Shown here piece by piece: positions 17,406 to 25,629 of a DNA stretch of 64,000 bases. Origin of the DNA: Beggiatoa alba B18LD (GTDB taxonomy: Bacteria; Pseudomonadota; Gammaproteobacteria; Beggiatoales; Beggiatoaceae); contig NZ_JH600070.1 in NCBI RefSeq assembly GCF_000245015.1, positions 3,678,684 to 3,742,683 of the forward strand. Direction: 5' to 3'. Position numbers and translations under genes: made by a program. The first letter of the stretch is position 1. Every line of letters starts with the position of its first letter. The notes under the pieces are model-generated. The model saw only the letters and a program-made list of their open reading frames with translations, did not search any database and had not been told where the DNA came from.

Positions 17406-19460
17406 ATGTCAGAATTTCACCACGTTTACAACTTTATTCCTACAACAGGCAAATTGAATAATAAAGACACACTAACAACTGATTATTCAGAAATTAAAGA
17501 CGGTGAAACGCATATTCGACATGATAAATGGGAAACAGGAACACGTTCAGGACGTATTGTGGCGCGTGTGCATTTAAAAACGCCAACGGTTGTTGGTGGA
17601 CAACATGAAAAAAGAGAAGATGGGACAACACTGGTTAAACCCTATCAATTTAATGAAAAAATTGCAATTCCCGCCAATAGTTTACGTGGGATGATTGGTA
17701 GCATTATGGAAACTTTGAGCCAGTCTGCTTTGCGTGTTTTGGAAAAAAAGCAGTATTCAGTGCGGAAAGAGGTTAGTGAGGGGTTATCTGCGATTGGGAT
17801 GTTACGTAAAAATAAAGAAAATTCAGAAAAATGGGAAATTTTACCGCTGACTGTACTAACAAATTTAAATGGTTTATGGAAAACAGTATTGCTCGAAAAA
17901 AAGTTTAATGACTTATCCAGAATAGCTATTTTATTAAGTGGTTATACTCCTATTGGTAATAGTTCTTTGAGGAAAAGCGATTTTCTCGCTAAAGACCCAG
18001 AATTAGAATCCTTTCATGGAAAAAATAAGGTTAAGTTTTACTATGCCAAAGTTGCGGGTAATAAAGTAGTAGATATTAAAAAAGAACCGTCAAATGGTTA
18101 CGTAAAAGGATTTTTACGAATTCTAGGAATTGATGGGCGAGAAAAAGATATGTTGACAAAACGACATGAATTTTTCATTCCTTATCCTGATGGCGAGACC
18201 AGACCAGACAGAATTCCTTTACCTGATGAAGTCATTGAAAATTTCATCACATTAGCTAAAGAACGCAATGCAGAAGATGAAGACTTGCCGTTTGTTCTAA
18301 AAGGATATACACAAGTTAGTGATAAGTGGCAACCCGAAGATGGACAACTCGTTTTTTTTGATATTAAAAACGAGAAGGGGGAAATCGTTGTTAAAGAAAT
18401 TAGTTACTCCTCTATTTGGCGTAAATTGATTGATGGTGATAGTCATGCGTTTTTTGAGCAAATCAATAAAAATCTACTCCCCTTTAATCCTAACCGAGAC
18501 GGCTTAACCCCCGCTGAATGTATTTTAGGTACGATTGAAACAATCGAAAAAGGGGGGAATAAGCGGGAAGGTGAAAAACAAGCGCGGGCATTAGCGTCGC
18601 GGGTGCGGTTTTATGATGCGCAAGTGGCTGAAGGTGAAACCGTGAAAACAGAAAAAGAAGTTATATTAAAAATTCTCAGTAGTCCTAAACCACCTTGCCC
18701 TGCCATGTATTTTCATCAGAATGGCGACAAAGAACAACGAACTTTTATTAAAAAAACAGCGTTGAAAGTTGGTGAACATCGCCCTAATGGACGTAAAGTG
18801 TATTTGCATCACAAGCCGACGGAAAAAAACTGGGAGACAAAACACAAAGACCCTATCAAAGACAAAAACGCGAGCTTAGACCAAAAAATGCGTTGCTCTC
18901 CGATGCAAGCAGGACAAAGTTTTTATTTTCATATTGATTTTGATAATTTAACAGATACAGAATTAAGTTTATTAATTTGCAGTTTATATCCGTCTGAAGC
19001 GTTTCAGCACCGTTTAGGATTGGGCAAGCCGTTGGGATTGGGGTCAGTAAAAATTGACATCATGGGTGTGTTTTTAATTGACCGTTTAAAACGTTACACA
19101 GCGGACGATTTTCTTTCTGGTAATCGTTATCATGATGTGGTTCAGGGAACAGACACCGATGATAAATGGCAGAAAAATTACCCCACAGAGTTTGATGCGT
19201 TGCGAAAGCAAGAAACACAATCACCTGAGAGTTATCGTAAAGACAATGAGCTTATTGATGAGACGACACTGGGGTTATTAAATACCGTCGGTAATCCTGC
19301 TAATTTAAAGGTAGAGGTTAAACCGCCTTTAACAACAAAGCAAACTGATGATGAACTAGAAACGTTTGAATGGTTTAGTGAAAATATAAAGAAAGGTAAG
19401 GGTAAAGCATTAGGTCTTATTAAAGCAGGCGAAAAGTTACCAACCTTTAAAGTAACCTGA
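17406..19460 (+). CDS. TIGR03986-like RAMP-superfamily CRISPR protein
   Basis: About 684 residues. The ATG at 17406 is chosen over 17394 because GGAG sits 6-7 bases upstream. The N-terminus HVYNFIPTTG and GRIVARVHLKTPTVVGG, followed by IPANSLRGMIGSIMETLS, is the RAMP pattern of the TIGR03986 type. A long insertion separates it from a C-terminal CSPMQAGQSFYFHIDF ... HRLGLGKPLGLGSVKID, another glycine-rich RAMP loop. It is divergently transcribed from the DHH/Cas10 operon across 75 bases, so both promoters share this gap. In III-D-type complexes a Cas7 with an insertion is one backbone subunit; that equivalence is inference. Its stop codon lies inside a palindromic repeat that starts at 19453. 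Confidence 0.78.
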   Translation: MSEFHHVYNFIPTTGKLNNKDTLTTDYSEIKDGETHIRHDKWETGTRSGRIVARVHLKTPTVVGGQHEKREDGTTLVKPYQFNEKIAIPANSLRGMIGSIMETLSQSALRVLEKKQYSVRKEVSEGLSAIGMLRKNKENSEKWEILPLTVLTNLNGLWKTVLLEKKFNDLSRIAILLSGYTPIGNSSLRKSDFLAKDPELESFHGKNKVKFYYAKVAGNKVVDIKKEPSNGYVKGFLRILGIDGREKDMLTKRHEFFIPYPDGETRPDRIPLPDEVIENFITLAKERNAEDEDLPFVLKGYTQVSDKWQPEDGQLVFFDIKNEKGEIVVKEISYSSIWRKLIDGDSHAFFEQINKNLLPFNPNRDGLTPAECILGTIETIEKGGNKREGEKQARALASRVRFYDAQVAEGETVKTEKEVILKILSSPKPPCPAMYFHQNGDKEQRTFIKKTALKVGEHRPNGRKVYLHHKPTEKNWETKHKDPIKDKNASLDQKMRCSPMQAGQSFYFHIDFDNLTDTELSLLICSLYPSEAFQHRLGLGKPLGLGSVKIDIMGVFLIDRLKRYTADDFLSGNRYHDVVQGTDTDDKWQKNYPTEFDALRKQETQSPESYRKDNELIDETTLGLLNTVGNPANLKVEVKPPLTTKQTDDELETFEWFSENIKKGKGKALGLIKAGEKLPTFKVT

Positions 19461-19749
19461 GTTCTGCGAGTTTAAAAAATAATGGTTTGTCTGGTGAATC
19501 TCGATGAAAAACAAGAAAGGAAGGTCTGCCAGTCCTTCAAACTTTTTCGCATGTTCCTACAGACCTGCTAGGTTTTAAAAACCTAGCAGGTTTTTTCTTG
19601 TCTGAATCAGAATTAGCAGAATTAAAAAGCATGATTCACCTTAATTTTTTGGTTTAAGGGTTTTAAATTCTGTTAATTCTGAAAATTCTGTGAATTCTGA
19701 TTCAGACAAGCTGTTGTCTTTTTAACAGAAACTCGCCGAACTCAGGTTA
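19453..19749. repeat. Nested palindromic repeat, copy A
   Basis: Outer inverted repeat TAACCTGAGTTCTGCGAG (from 19453) and CTCGCCGAACTCAGGTTA (to 19749). Inside lie a hairpin CCTGCTAGGTTTTxAAAACCTAGCAGG near 19564-19592 and an inner pair GTCTGAATCAGAATT (near 19600) / AATTCTGATTCAGAC (near 19692-19707). The inner hairpin ends in TTTTTT and can terminate the upstream RAMP gene. Related copies are at 35238, 39577 and 45168. Confidence 0.8.
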
Positions 19750-19785
19750 GAATAGGATTATCGTTCAGTTAGATAGGTATAAAAC

Positions 19786-19821
19786 AAAAAAGCCTCCGTA
19801 TTTTGATACGGAGGCTTTTTT
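19786..19821 (-). terminator. Strong bidirectional terminator beyond the CRISPR array
   Basis: Perfect 15-bp stem, arms AAAAAAGCCTCCGTA (19786-19800) and TACGGAGGCTTTTTT (19807-19821), with a 6-base loop. It lies 9 bases past the leader-distal repeat and would end the array transcript on the minus strand. Confidence 0.88.
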
Positions 19822-19830
19822 GTTTGTTCT

Positions 19831-20001
19831 GTTTCAACCGCCTGCATTGGCGAATCAGCTGTAACACGCTACCAAACGGTATAATAAAACGTTACAAGGT
19901 TTCAACCGCCTGCATTGGCGAATCAGCTGTAACAGCTCTCTGAAGCTATAGATGATTTTAATAAGTGTTTCAACCGCCTGCATTGGCGAATCAGCTGTAA
20001 C
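19831..20001 (-). CRISPR. CRISPR array of three 35-bp repeats and two 33-bp spacers
   Basis: Identical 35-bp repeats at 19831-19865, 19899-19933 and 19967-20001; spacers at 19866-19898 and 19934-19966. Read on the minus strand the repeat starts GTTACAGCTGATTC and ends GGCGGTTGAAAC, giving an 8-nt handle GTTGAAAC typical of type III/I repeats, and a short CGCC/GGCG stem. Direction minus is supported by this end, by the promoter and AT-rich leader on the right, and by the terminator on the left. Confidence 0.93.
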
Positions 20002-20216
20002 CCCGACGGTTAAAATAATCGCATACTTTTCACCTGCTTGCAAGCCAAAATTTTCACGAAAAATCGCTCGAAAAAGTAGAACTCTTTTGCATATTTTTTG
20101 CATAAAGAAATAATGTTTAAATTCAATAAAATATGGATAGCGATTTTCAAAAAAACACCTCATTTTACGACACTCGAAAAGTAGAACTCTCTTCATGATT
20201 TTAAAGGATTATTTTA
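20002..20216 (-). promoter_or_regulatory. CRISPR leader region
   Basis: AT-rich 215 bases between the cas1 stop and the first repeat. It contains a direct repeat of about 19-20 bases, CTCGAAAA(A)GTAGAACTCT, at 20066-20085 and 20171-20190, about 105 bases apart. A candidate promoter sits next to the array. Confidence 0.6.
20015..20043 (-). promoter_or_regulatory. Candidate sigma-70 promoter of the CRISPR array
   Basis: On the minus strand TTGCAA (20043-20038), a 17-base spacer, then GATTAT (20020-20015). Transcription would start within a few bases of the first repeat. Confidence 0.5.
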
Positions 20217-21167
20217 TCATTCCATTATTTCCGCAGTTGGATGAATAACTCGATATTGACGTAATTTATTCAATAAAACGGCTAAACTATCGCGCATCGG
20301 TTGCTGTAAAAAATCCTCCGCTTCTCCATACCACGCGCCATAAAACCGACTACGCCCCGACTTTTCCAAACTACACGCCCCCTCTTTACCAACAAAAAAA
20401 TCCGCTGGACTTAATAACCCTGCTTCAACCTGTTGCCATAACCATTCATCCACAAAAGGGCGCACCCGTTCCAACACGTCTAACGCCAACGAAGGACGAC
20501 CACGATAAGGCACATGTAAAAAACCAATCCCTAACTCTAACCCGTGCGACACGACTAACTGCCCAACACTATGCCCCGCTAAAGTATATCCTAATGATAA
20601 TAAAGTATTAACAGGGTCACGTGGTGGGCGACGATTACGCGCTTTAAATCCCCATGTATCAGCCCATAAAGTCCGCCATTTTTCAAAATATATCTGTGCA
20701 ACACTACCTTCAATCCCCATTAAAACAGCAATATCACTTGCTTGCTGTACTTGCCTCACCATTGGGGCTAATTGATGCACAATCTGATGATGCCCTAACC
20801 ATTGAATTTGGGCTTCTATTTTTTCCACAACCATCAACTTAGCTAAAGCAAGACGCGCCGAATCATCCGCAAATGCGCGATATTGTGCGAGACGTAAATC
20901 AATATTACGAGAAGATTGAGGAAATAAATAAATCCCTTCCCCTGCGCCATGTGCAGGTAATAACACAACACTAACGCCGACAGTATGTAACGCCCGCAAT
21001 AAACTCGTCGGCAAATTGACTTCGCCTTGTACAACAATTTGTTTTAACGCATTTATCCCAATTCGAAAAATATCCCCATCAGGATAACGTAAACAAACCA
21101 CTTGTCGATTACTGCTTAAACTTAATTCAGCGTCGCGACGGTCGACTAATAACGTCATTGCAGTCAT
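20217..21167 (-). CDS. cas1: CRISPR integrase Cas1
   Basis: 316 residues, normal for Cas1. Metal-binding residues look intact: the Glu in GIEGSVAQIYF, the His in GFLHVPYRGRP, and the Asp/Glu in SLALDVLERVRP. Cas1 with Cas2 inserts new spacers at the leader end of the array. The ATG at 21167 has GAGAGGG about 7 bases upstream. The gene is last in the operon cas6-RT-cas2-cas1, and the array follows directly. Because the cas2 copy here is broken, Cas1 may have no local partner. Confidence 0.92.
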   Translation of the reverse strand: MTAMTLLVDRRDAELSLSSNRQVVCLRYPDGDIFRIGINALKQIVVQGEVNLPTSLLRALHTVGVSVVLLPAHGAGEGIYLFPQSSRNIDLRLAQYRAFADDSARLALAKLMVVEKIEAQIQWLGHHQIVHQLAPMVRQVQQASDIAVLMGIEGSVAQIYFEKWRTLWADTWGFKARNRRPPRDPVNTLLSLGYTLAGHSVGQLVVSHGLELGIGFLHVPYRGRPSLALDVLERVRPFVDEWLWQQVEAGLLSPADFFVGKEGACSLEKSGRSRFYGAWYGEAEDFLQQPMRDSLAVLLNKLRQYRVIHPTAEIME

Positions 21168-21194
21168 ATAAACCCTCTCAATATTCCGCCTTAC

Positions 21195-21512
21195 TTAACG
21201 AAACCACTTCAATAACTTTTGCCACAAACCTGCCTGTTTTGGGGCTTGCTGTGTCTGCATCTGTGGTAAAGGCGGTGCATCATGCGTTAAAAACCAAATA
21301 TCACTGGGGCTTGCCAATACATAAATTCTTAAATCATCATCATCCTGCATCAAATCACTAACCTGCATGATTAACTTTTTTAATACTCGCCCATCACCCT
21401 AATATAAATAAACAGAACGTTGTAAATAATAGGTTTTCTTTACAGTCACTCGTTGAATTTTTTGCAACCGACTATTTTCTCGAATGTCATAACAAAACAA
21501 ATACCAACCATA
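21195..21512 (-). pseudogene. cas2: cas2 remnant with in-frame stop and lost start
   Basis: Translating the minus strand from 21512 gives YGWYLFCYDIRENSRLQ, then KKTYYLQRSVYLY, a TAG stop at 21399-21401, then GDGRVLKKLIMQV and DDLRIYVL, ending at TAA 21195-21197. WYLFCYDIRENSRL and YYLQRSVYLY are the strand 1 and strand 2 signatures of Cas2, and the stop sits where Cas2 proteins often have Glu. There is no ATG in frame at the 5' end: the frame runs straight into reverse transcriptase sequence, so the first codons are lost. The order cas6-RT-cas2-cas1 supports the call. A sequencing error could explain the stop but not the missing start. Confidence 0.85.
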
Positions 21513-22140
21513 AAATCGTATCTAACTCATGTAAATACAAATTGCACAAAAAAGGCGACAATACCATCCCTTGCGGTAATCCGCGCCCTTTACCACTGGG
21601 ACGAAACTTATCAGGCATACTCTCAATACCTGCTCTTATTGTATTAACTAACTCATTGTCATCACACAATTTTTGTAATCGTTTTAAGGCTGATTCATAA
21701 GGGATGTTATCAAAGCACCCCTGAATATCTGCATCACCCAATCAAACAAAATCTTTCTGTACCCACTCGCGCACTTTAGCAACCGCCATATCAACCGTAC
21801 ATTGTGGACGATAACCAAAACTAGACTCATGAAAAATAGCCTCGCCTAAAGGCTCTATAACGGTCAAAATGGCACGCTGTACTAACCTATCCTGCACAAC
21901 GGAACTACAAATTAAACGTTTTTTACCATCTGCCTTATCAATTTCAAAACAATTCATTCGTTCAGGCTGATACTTTCCTGCTAAAACCTTTTCTGATAAC
22001 AAACCAACATGTTTAATCAAATTCGACTGCATTTCTTCAACAGAAATACCATGACACCATAAACCCCGCTCATTTTTAAAATATCGCCAAACATGATTTA
22101 AAACAGCAGGAGACATTGCTTTTTCAAGATATTTTCCCAT
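21487..22140 (-). pseudogene. CRISPR-associated reverse transcriptase, broken
   Basis: Group II intron-like RT that accompanies type III adaptation genes. The first 132 residues run from MGKYLEKAMSPAVLNHVWR through KKRLICSSVVQDRLVQRAIL and SSFGYRPQ to WVQKDFV, where TGA (21742-21744) stops the frame. The same frame continues GDADIQGCFDNIPY, with the first catalytic Asp, and GKGRGLPQGMVLSPFLCNLYLHELD. The expected YADD box and thumb are missing, because at about 21513 the sequence switches to cas2 in another frame. TGA probably replaces a Trp codon (TGG). Start at 22140 has AAGAGGG upstream. Two independent lesions make RNA spacer acquisition by this protein very unlikely. Confidence 0.88.
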
Positions 22141-22165
22141 TAATAACCCTCTTTAAATTTAAAAG

Positions 22166-23161
22166 TTATCGTACCCAAGCACGCACCACCCCAAAACCAA
22201 GCGCACGTTTTTGCCCACCTCCTGCTAAAGATAAAGCTAATAACCAAGGCATTGCAGGTTGTAATATTCCTTCAATATCAGCAATCCCTGTAAACCCCTG
22301 TATTACATATTCATGCTGATTCCGTCGTGAAAAACGGCTACCTAAATCTATTTCTGTCAGTTGTAAACGCGCCACAGTTAGTCCTTCTGCACTTAAACGC
22401 GCAGCATTACGTGCAATACACGCTAAGCTATGACGTTCTGATTTATCTAAAGTTAAACGACGGTCTTCTATATCCCACGCTACCCACTCATAAGCCACAT
22501 TAGCAAGAAGTAATTTTAATGGTAAGCCGTTGTTTAAATCATATGTTTTTCTAAAATAACCCGCCTGTCCATCACGAGAACTTAACAATAAAGGGGTCAT
22601 AAACTCTAATAACAAATGATTCATACTCTGCCAAACAGTTAAACGCTCTGCGATGCTAAGAACAGGGCTTGCTGTCACTGAAATAATAGAAAAAGGGATT
22701 AAAACCCCTTCACAACGTAAGCCAGTTATACCCATATTTTTAATAACTTGTAGCACAGCTGTTTGTGAACTCACTGCTTGCCGTCCCCATAAAGTCACCT
22801 CTAAGGTAAAACCAGAAATCTCTTCCCCTTGCTGTTGCTCTAACGTTGGTGAATACAAAAAAACGGGGCGGGCAAAATCACGTCGATGGATTGCAGAATA
22901 CGGTTTGTATAAACAGTGAACGAGACATTTATCAGGTTGTTGGCAAACAGGCTCACCGTCTGTTTGGCGTTCACAAGCGGATTCTCCGAATACACACAAT
23001 TGCCAAACCGCCCGCCCAAAGCTACCCGCTAATGAAGTGCTGGGTGTACTGCCATTTTTTTGCGATATCCATTGTAGCGGGTATTCAGTAATACATTGTA
23101 TTGTCAATGTTTTAACAGGTAGTTCTAGGGGGGATAATAAAGGATGATAGGTTTGTGTCAT
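22166..23161 (-). CDS. cas6: CRISPR RNA-processing endoribonuclease Cas6
   Basis: 331 residues. The C-terminal glycine-rich loop SLAGGGQKRALGFGVVRAW is the Cas6 RAMP signature. A cysteine cluster (CVFGESAC ... PVCQQPDKCLVHCLYKP) matches the CRISPR_Cas6 (PF10040) type. Cas6 cleaves the precursor at the repeat stem and leaves the 8-nt handle. It is the first gene of the cas6-RT-cas2-cas1 operon, 25 bases before the RT. In other type III loci these three activities are fused as Cas6-RT-Cas1; here they are separate genes in the same order. Confidence 0.87.
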   Translation of the reverse strand: MTQTYHPLLSPLELPVKTLTIQCITEYPLQWISQKNGSTPSTSLAGSFGRAVWQLCVFGESACERQTDGEPVCQQPDKCLVHCLYKPYSAIHRRDFARPVFLYSPTLEQQQGEEISGFTLEVTLWGRQAVSSQTAVLQVIKNMGITGLRCEGVLIPFSIISVTASPVLSIAERLTVWQSMNHLLLEFMTPLLLSSRDGQAGYFRKTYDLNNGLPLKLLLANVAYEWVAWDIEDRRLTLDKSERHSLACIARNAARLSAEGLTVARLQLTEIDLGSRFSRRNQHEYVIQGFTGIADIEGILQPAMPWLLALSLAGGGQKRALGFGVVRAWVR

Positions 23162-23342
23162 GATTGTAGAGAGATATTTGATTTTGATTTAAGTAAATAG
23201 ACTTAGCAGTCAATAAGATTTTAAGCACCTAGAAAAATACCAAAAAATTAGGTTATTTATCATGAACAATGATAAGTTATTCCCACAAAATAACTAATGT
23301 TTTTCGCCATGTAGCCTTAATCACAAATCAGGGAAAAATGGC

Positions 23343-23358
23343 TGTCGTGTTTGCGACA
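23343..23358 (+). promoter_or_regulatory. NifA upstream activator site
   Basis: TGT (23343-23345), ten bases, ACA (23356-23358): the TGT-N10-ACA consensus bound by NifA. It lies about 67 bases before the -24 element of the nifB promoter. Confidence 0.8.
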
Positions 23359-23407
23359 AAGCAACGACACAAATAGTTTATTAACAGTAAAATCAGAAAA
23401 TTAAAAT

Positions 23408-23459
23408 TTAGGCATGGTGTTTGCCTTAGCATCAATACGAAATGAGACACCATGCCTAA
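23408..23459. other. 13-bp dyad spanning the nifB promoter and leader
   Basis: Perfect inverted repeat TTAGGCATGGTGT (23408-23420) / ACACCATGCCTAA (23447-23459), with 26 bases between. The left arm contains the -24 element and the right arm lies at or after the expected start of transcription, so the symmetry exists in DNA rather than in the transcript. Confidence 0.75.
23410..23426 (+). promoter_or_regulatory. Sigma-54 (-24/-12) promoter of the nifB operon
   Basis: AGGCATG-GTGT-TTGCC: GG at 23411-23412 and GC at 23423-23424 with the required ten bases between. Close to the consensus TGGCACG-N4-TTGC. Together with the NifA site this indicates expression under nitrogen limitation and low oxygen. 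Confidence 0.82.
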
Positions 23460-23483
23460 AACTGTTAAATAGAGGATAGTGCG

Positions 23484-24992
23484 ATGATGGAATTAACCGT
23501 GTTAGGGCAGGAGCCTGTGGCAAAAGGCGGATGTTCTTCCAGTTCCTGTGGAAGCACCAATGACCAATTAGGTCATTTACCCGAACATATTCGCGAAAAA
23601 GTTCACAATCACCCCTGCTATTCAGAGGAAGCGCATCACTACTACGCACGTATGCACGTTGCCGTCGCGCCAGCCTGTAATATTCAATGTCATTACTGCA
23701 ATCGTAAATACGATTGTGCCAACGAATCTCGCCCTGGTGTCGTCTCCGAATTGTTGACCCCAGACCAAGCGATTAAAAAGACGCTAGCAGTTGCCGCTAC
23801 GATTCCTCAAATGACAGTTTTAGGCATTGCAGGCCCAGGCGACCCATTAGCAAACCCTGAAAGAACCTTTGCAACATTCCGTGCTTTATCAGAACAAGCT
23901 CCTGATATTAAATTGTGCGTTTCTACCAATGGGTTAGCCTTACCTGAATCAGTTGATGAATTAGCTAAACATAATATTGATCATGTGACTATCACCATCA
24001 ACTGTGTTGACCCTGAAATTGGTGCACAAATTTATCCGTGGATTTTCTGGAAAAATCGTCGGATTAAAGGGATTAAAGGCGCGCAAATCCTGATTGAACA
24101 GCAACAAAAAGGCTTAGAAATGCTCACCGCTCGGGGCATTTTAGTCAAAGTAAATTCTGTCATGATTCCTGGTGTGAACGATAAGCACTTAGTGGAAGTC
24201 AGCAAAGTGGTAAAAGCGAAAGGCGCGTTTTTACATAACGTCATGCCTTTAATTGCCGAAGCGGAACATGGCACATTCTACGGTGTGATGGGACAACGTG
24301 GCCCTGAACCTTCAGAATTGAAAGAGTTACAAGACCAATGTGAAGGCGACATGAATATGATGCGCCATTGCCGTCAATGTCGTGCGGATGCAGTTGGTTT
24401 ATTAGGCGAAGACCGTGGCTCAGAATTTACCATTGATAAAATTGAAGAAATGGAAATTAATTATGCTGAGGCGATGGTCAAGCGTGCCGAAGTTCATGCC
24501 AAAATTGAAGCGGATTTAGCTGAGAAGAAAGCGAAGCAAAATCAACCGCAATTAATTCAATTGCAAGGTTTAAGTGCGAAACCGCGCAAAACTTATCGTC
24601 CTGTTCTTATGGCGGTCGCAACCCAAGGCGGTGGTTTAATTAACCAGCATTTTGGACATGCAAAAGAGTTTTTACGCTATGAAGTGACTGAAAATGGCGT
24701 GAAAATGGTCGGACATGCAAAGACGGATTTATATTGCAGTGGTGATTCTACATGTGGTGAAGCAGAAACCACTTTGCAAAAAATTATCCGTGCTTTAGAC
24801 GGTTGCGAAGTCGTCCTATGCTCCAAGATTGGTTATGAACCTTGGTCACTGTTGGAAACTGCGGGTATTCAACCCAATGGCGAACATGCAATGGAACCCA
24901 TTGAGGAAGCCTTATTAGCGGTTTATCAAGAAATGATAAACAACGGTAAGTTAGACGACGTAGTTGAAACTCAACGCCAAGCCATTGCTTAA
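23484..24992 (+). CDS. nifB: Nitrogenase cofactor radical SAM enzyme NifB
   Basis: 502 residues. The radical SAM motif CNIQCHYC binds the [4Fe-4S] cluster. It makes NifB-co, the carbide-containing Fe-S precursor of FeMo-co. The N-terminal CSSSSCGS and later CRQC cysteines fit ligands for additional clusters. The C-terminal ~110 residues ([25 protein letters not shown]...) form the NifX/NafY-like carrier domain found fused in many NifB proteins. AGAGGA lies about 8 bases before the ATG. First gene of a nif accessory operon with a NifA/sigma-54 promoter. Confidence 0.97.
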   Translation: MMELTVLGQEPVAKGGCSSSSCGSTNDQLGHLPEHIREKVHNHPCYSEEAHHYYARMHVAVAPACNIQCHYCNRKYDCANESRPGVVSELLTPDQAIKKTLAVAATIPQMTVLGIAGPGDPLANPERTFATFRALSEQAPDIKLCVSTNGLALPESVDELAKHNIDHVTITINCVDPEIGAQIYPWIFWKNRRIKGIKGAQILIEQQQKGLEMLTARGILVKVNSVMIPGVNDKHLVEVSKVVKAKGAFLHNVMPLIAEAEHGTFYGVMGQRGPEPSELKELQDQCEGDMNMMRHCRQCRADAVGLLGEDRGSEFTIDKIEEMEINYAEAMVKRAEVHAKIEADLAEKKAKQNQPQLIQLQGLSAKPRKTYRPVLMAVATQGGGLINQHFGHAKEFLRYEVTENGVKMVGHAKTDLYCSGDSTCGEAETTLQKIIRALDGCEVVLCSKIGYEPWSLLETAGIQPNGEHAMEPIEEALLAVYQEMINNGKLDDVVETQRQAIA

Positions 24993-25062
24993 GTGTCACA
25001 ATCAGCAGGTATAAGTAAATGCTTATCCTGCTGAATGCAAAACAGTAAACGGAGTAATGCTA

Positions 25063-25566
25063 ATGAACACCCAAGAAATTAAACGTTGTGAACGTTCATT
25101 TGCCGCTGAAACTTGTCAACCTTGTTATGAACAACTCAGCAAGGCAACACGAGAACAGTTTATTCCACTTTATTGTTTGCGAAATAAACAACCTTATCGT
25201 TCTGTTTTAATGGCGGTTGCAAGCCATGGCGAGCTGATTAATCAGCAATTTGAACAAAGCCAAGCCTTTTTAATTTATGAAACAACTTGTCATGAAGTCA
25301 AACTTGTCGGGCGTTGTTGTGTTAAACCCTGTGAAAGTTGTCCCAATGAAGAACAAGCTGTTCATGAAGTTGTTAATGCACTGGATGGCTGTGAAGTCGT
25401 ACTCTGTACGGCAATCGGTCAAAAAGCACGCGATGCTTTAGAAAGTGCTCAAATACAAGCAAATAATAAACATCCTTTAGAGCGCGTTGAAGACGCTTTA
25501 CGAGCCGTTTATCAGAGCATGTTAGCAACAGGAAAATTGGGTAAAAAGCCCTCTCTTGCTTTCTAA
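25063..25566 (+). CDS. NifX-like FeMo-cofactor carrier, copy of the NifB C-terminal domain
   Basis: About 167 residues. The ATG at 25063 is preferred to 25057 because GGAG is then 8 bases upstream instead of 2. Residues from about 45 on match the NifB C-terminal domain next door: YRSVLMAVASHGELINQQF against [20 protein letters not shown], and [11 protein letters not shown] against [11 protein letters not shown]. The HFGHA segment of NifB is QFEQS here, so the likely cofactor-binding histidines are lost. The N-terminal ~40 residues contain CERS and CQPCYEQL cysteines. It probably binds or transfers a cofactor intermediate, or regulates it. It could also be described as a NafY/NifX-family protein. 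Confidence 0.8.
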   Translation: MNTQEIKRCERSFAAETCQPCYEQLSKATREQFIPLYCLRNKQPYRSVLMAVASHGELINQQFEQSQAFLIYETTCHEVKLVGRCCVKPCESCPNEEQAVHEVVNALDGCEVVLCTAIGQKARDALESAQIQANNKHPLERVEDALRAVYQSMLATGKLGKKPSLAF

Positions 25567-25629
25567 ACAAAATATGTCTGCATAAACTGACTATTGACTA
25601 AGATATCTTATTGAGAAGGAACGCTAATC

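Larger units (their letters stand above)
23162..23483. other. Divergent region between cas6 and nifB
   Basis: 322 bases without a gene. The nifB side holds a NifA activator site, a sigma-54 promoter and a dyad, listed separately. No clear cas6 promoter was recognised. Confidence 0.6.

Noticed and set aside
20171-20190. Degenerate CRISPR repeats in the leader
   Set aside because: The duplicated leader motif shares no meaningful sequence with the 35-bp repeat.
19855-20196. 113-codon open frame on the minus strand across the CRISPR array and leader
   Set aside because: It runs through two repeats and their spacers and through AT-rich leader DNA; no ribosome site or family resemblance.
21739-21747. 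Possible selenocysteine or recoded TGA in the reverse transcriptase
   Set aside because: The YADD box and thumb are also missing downstream and no SECIS-like element was seen; a Trp codon turned to TGA in a decaying gene is simpler.
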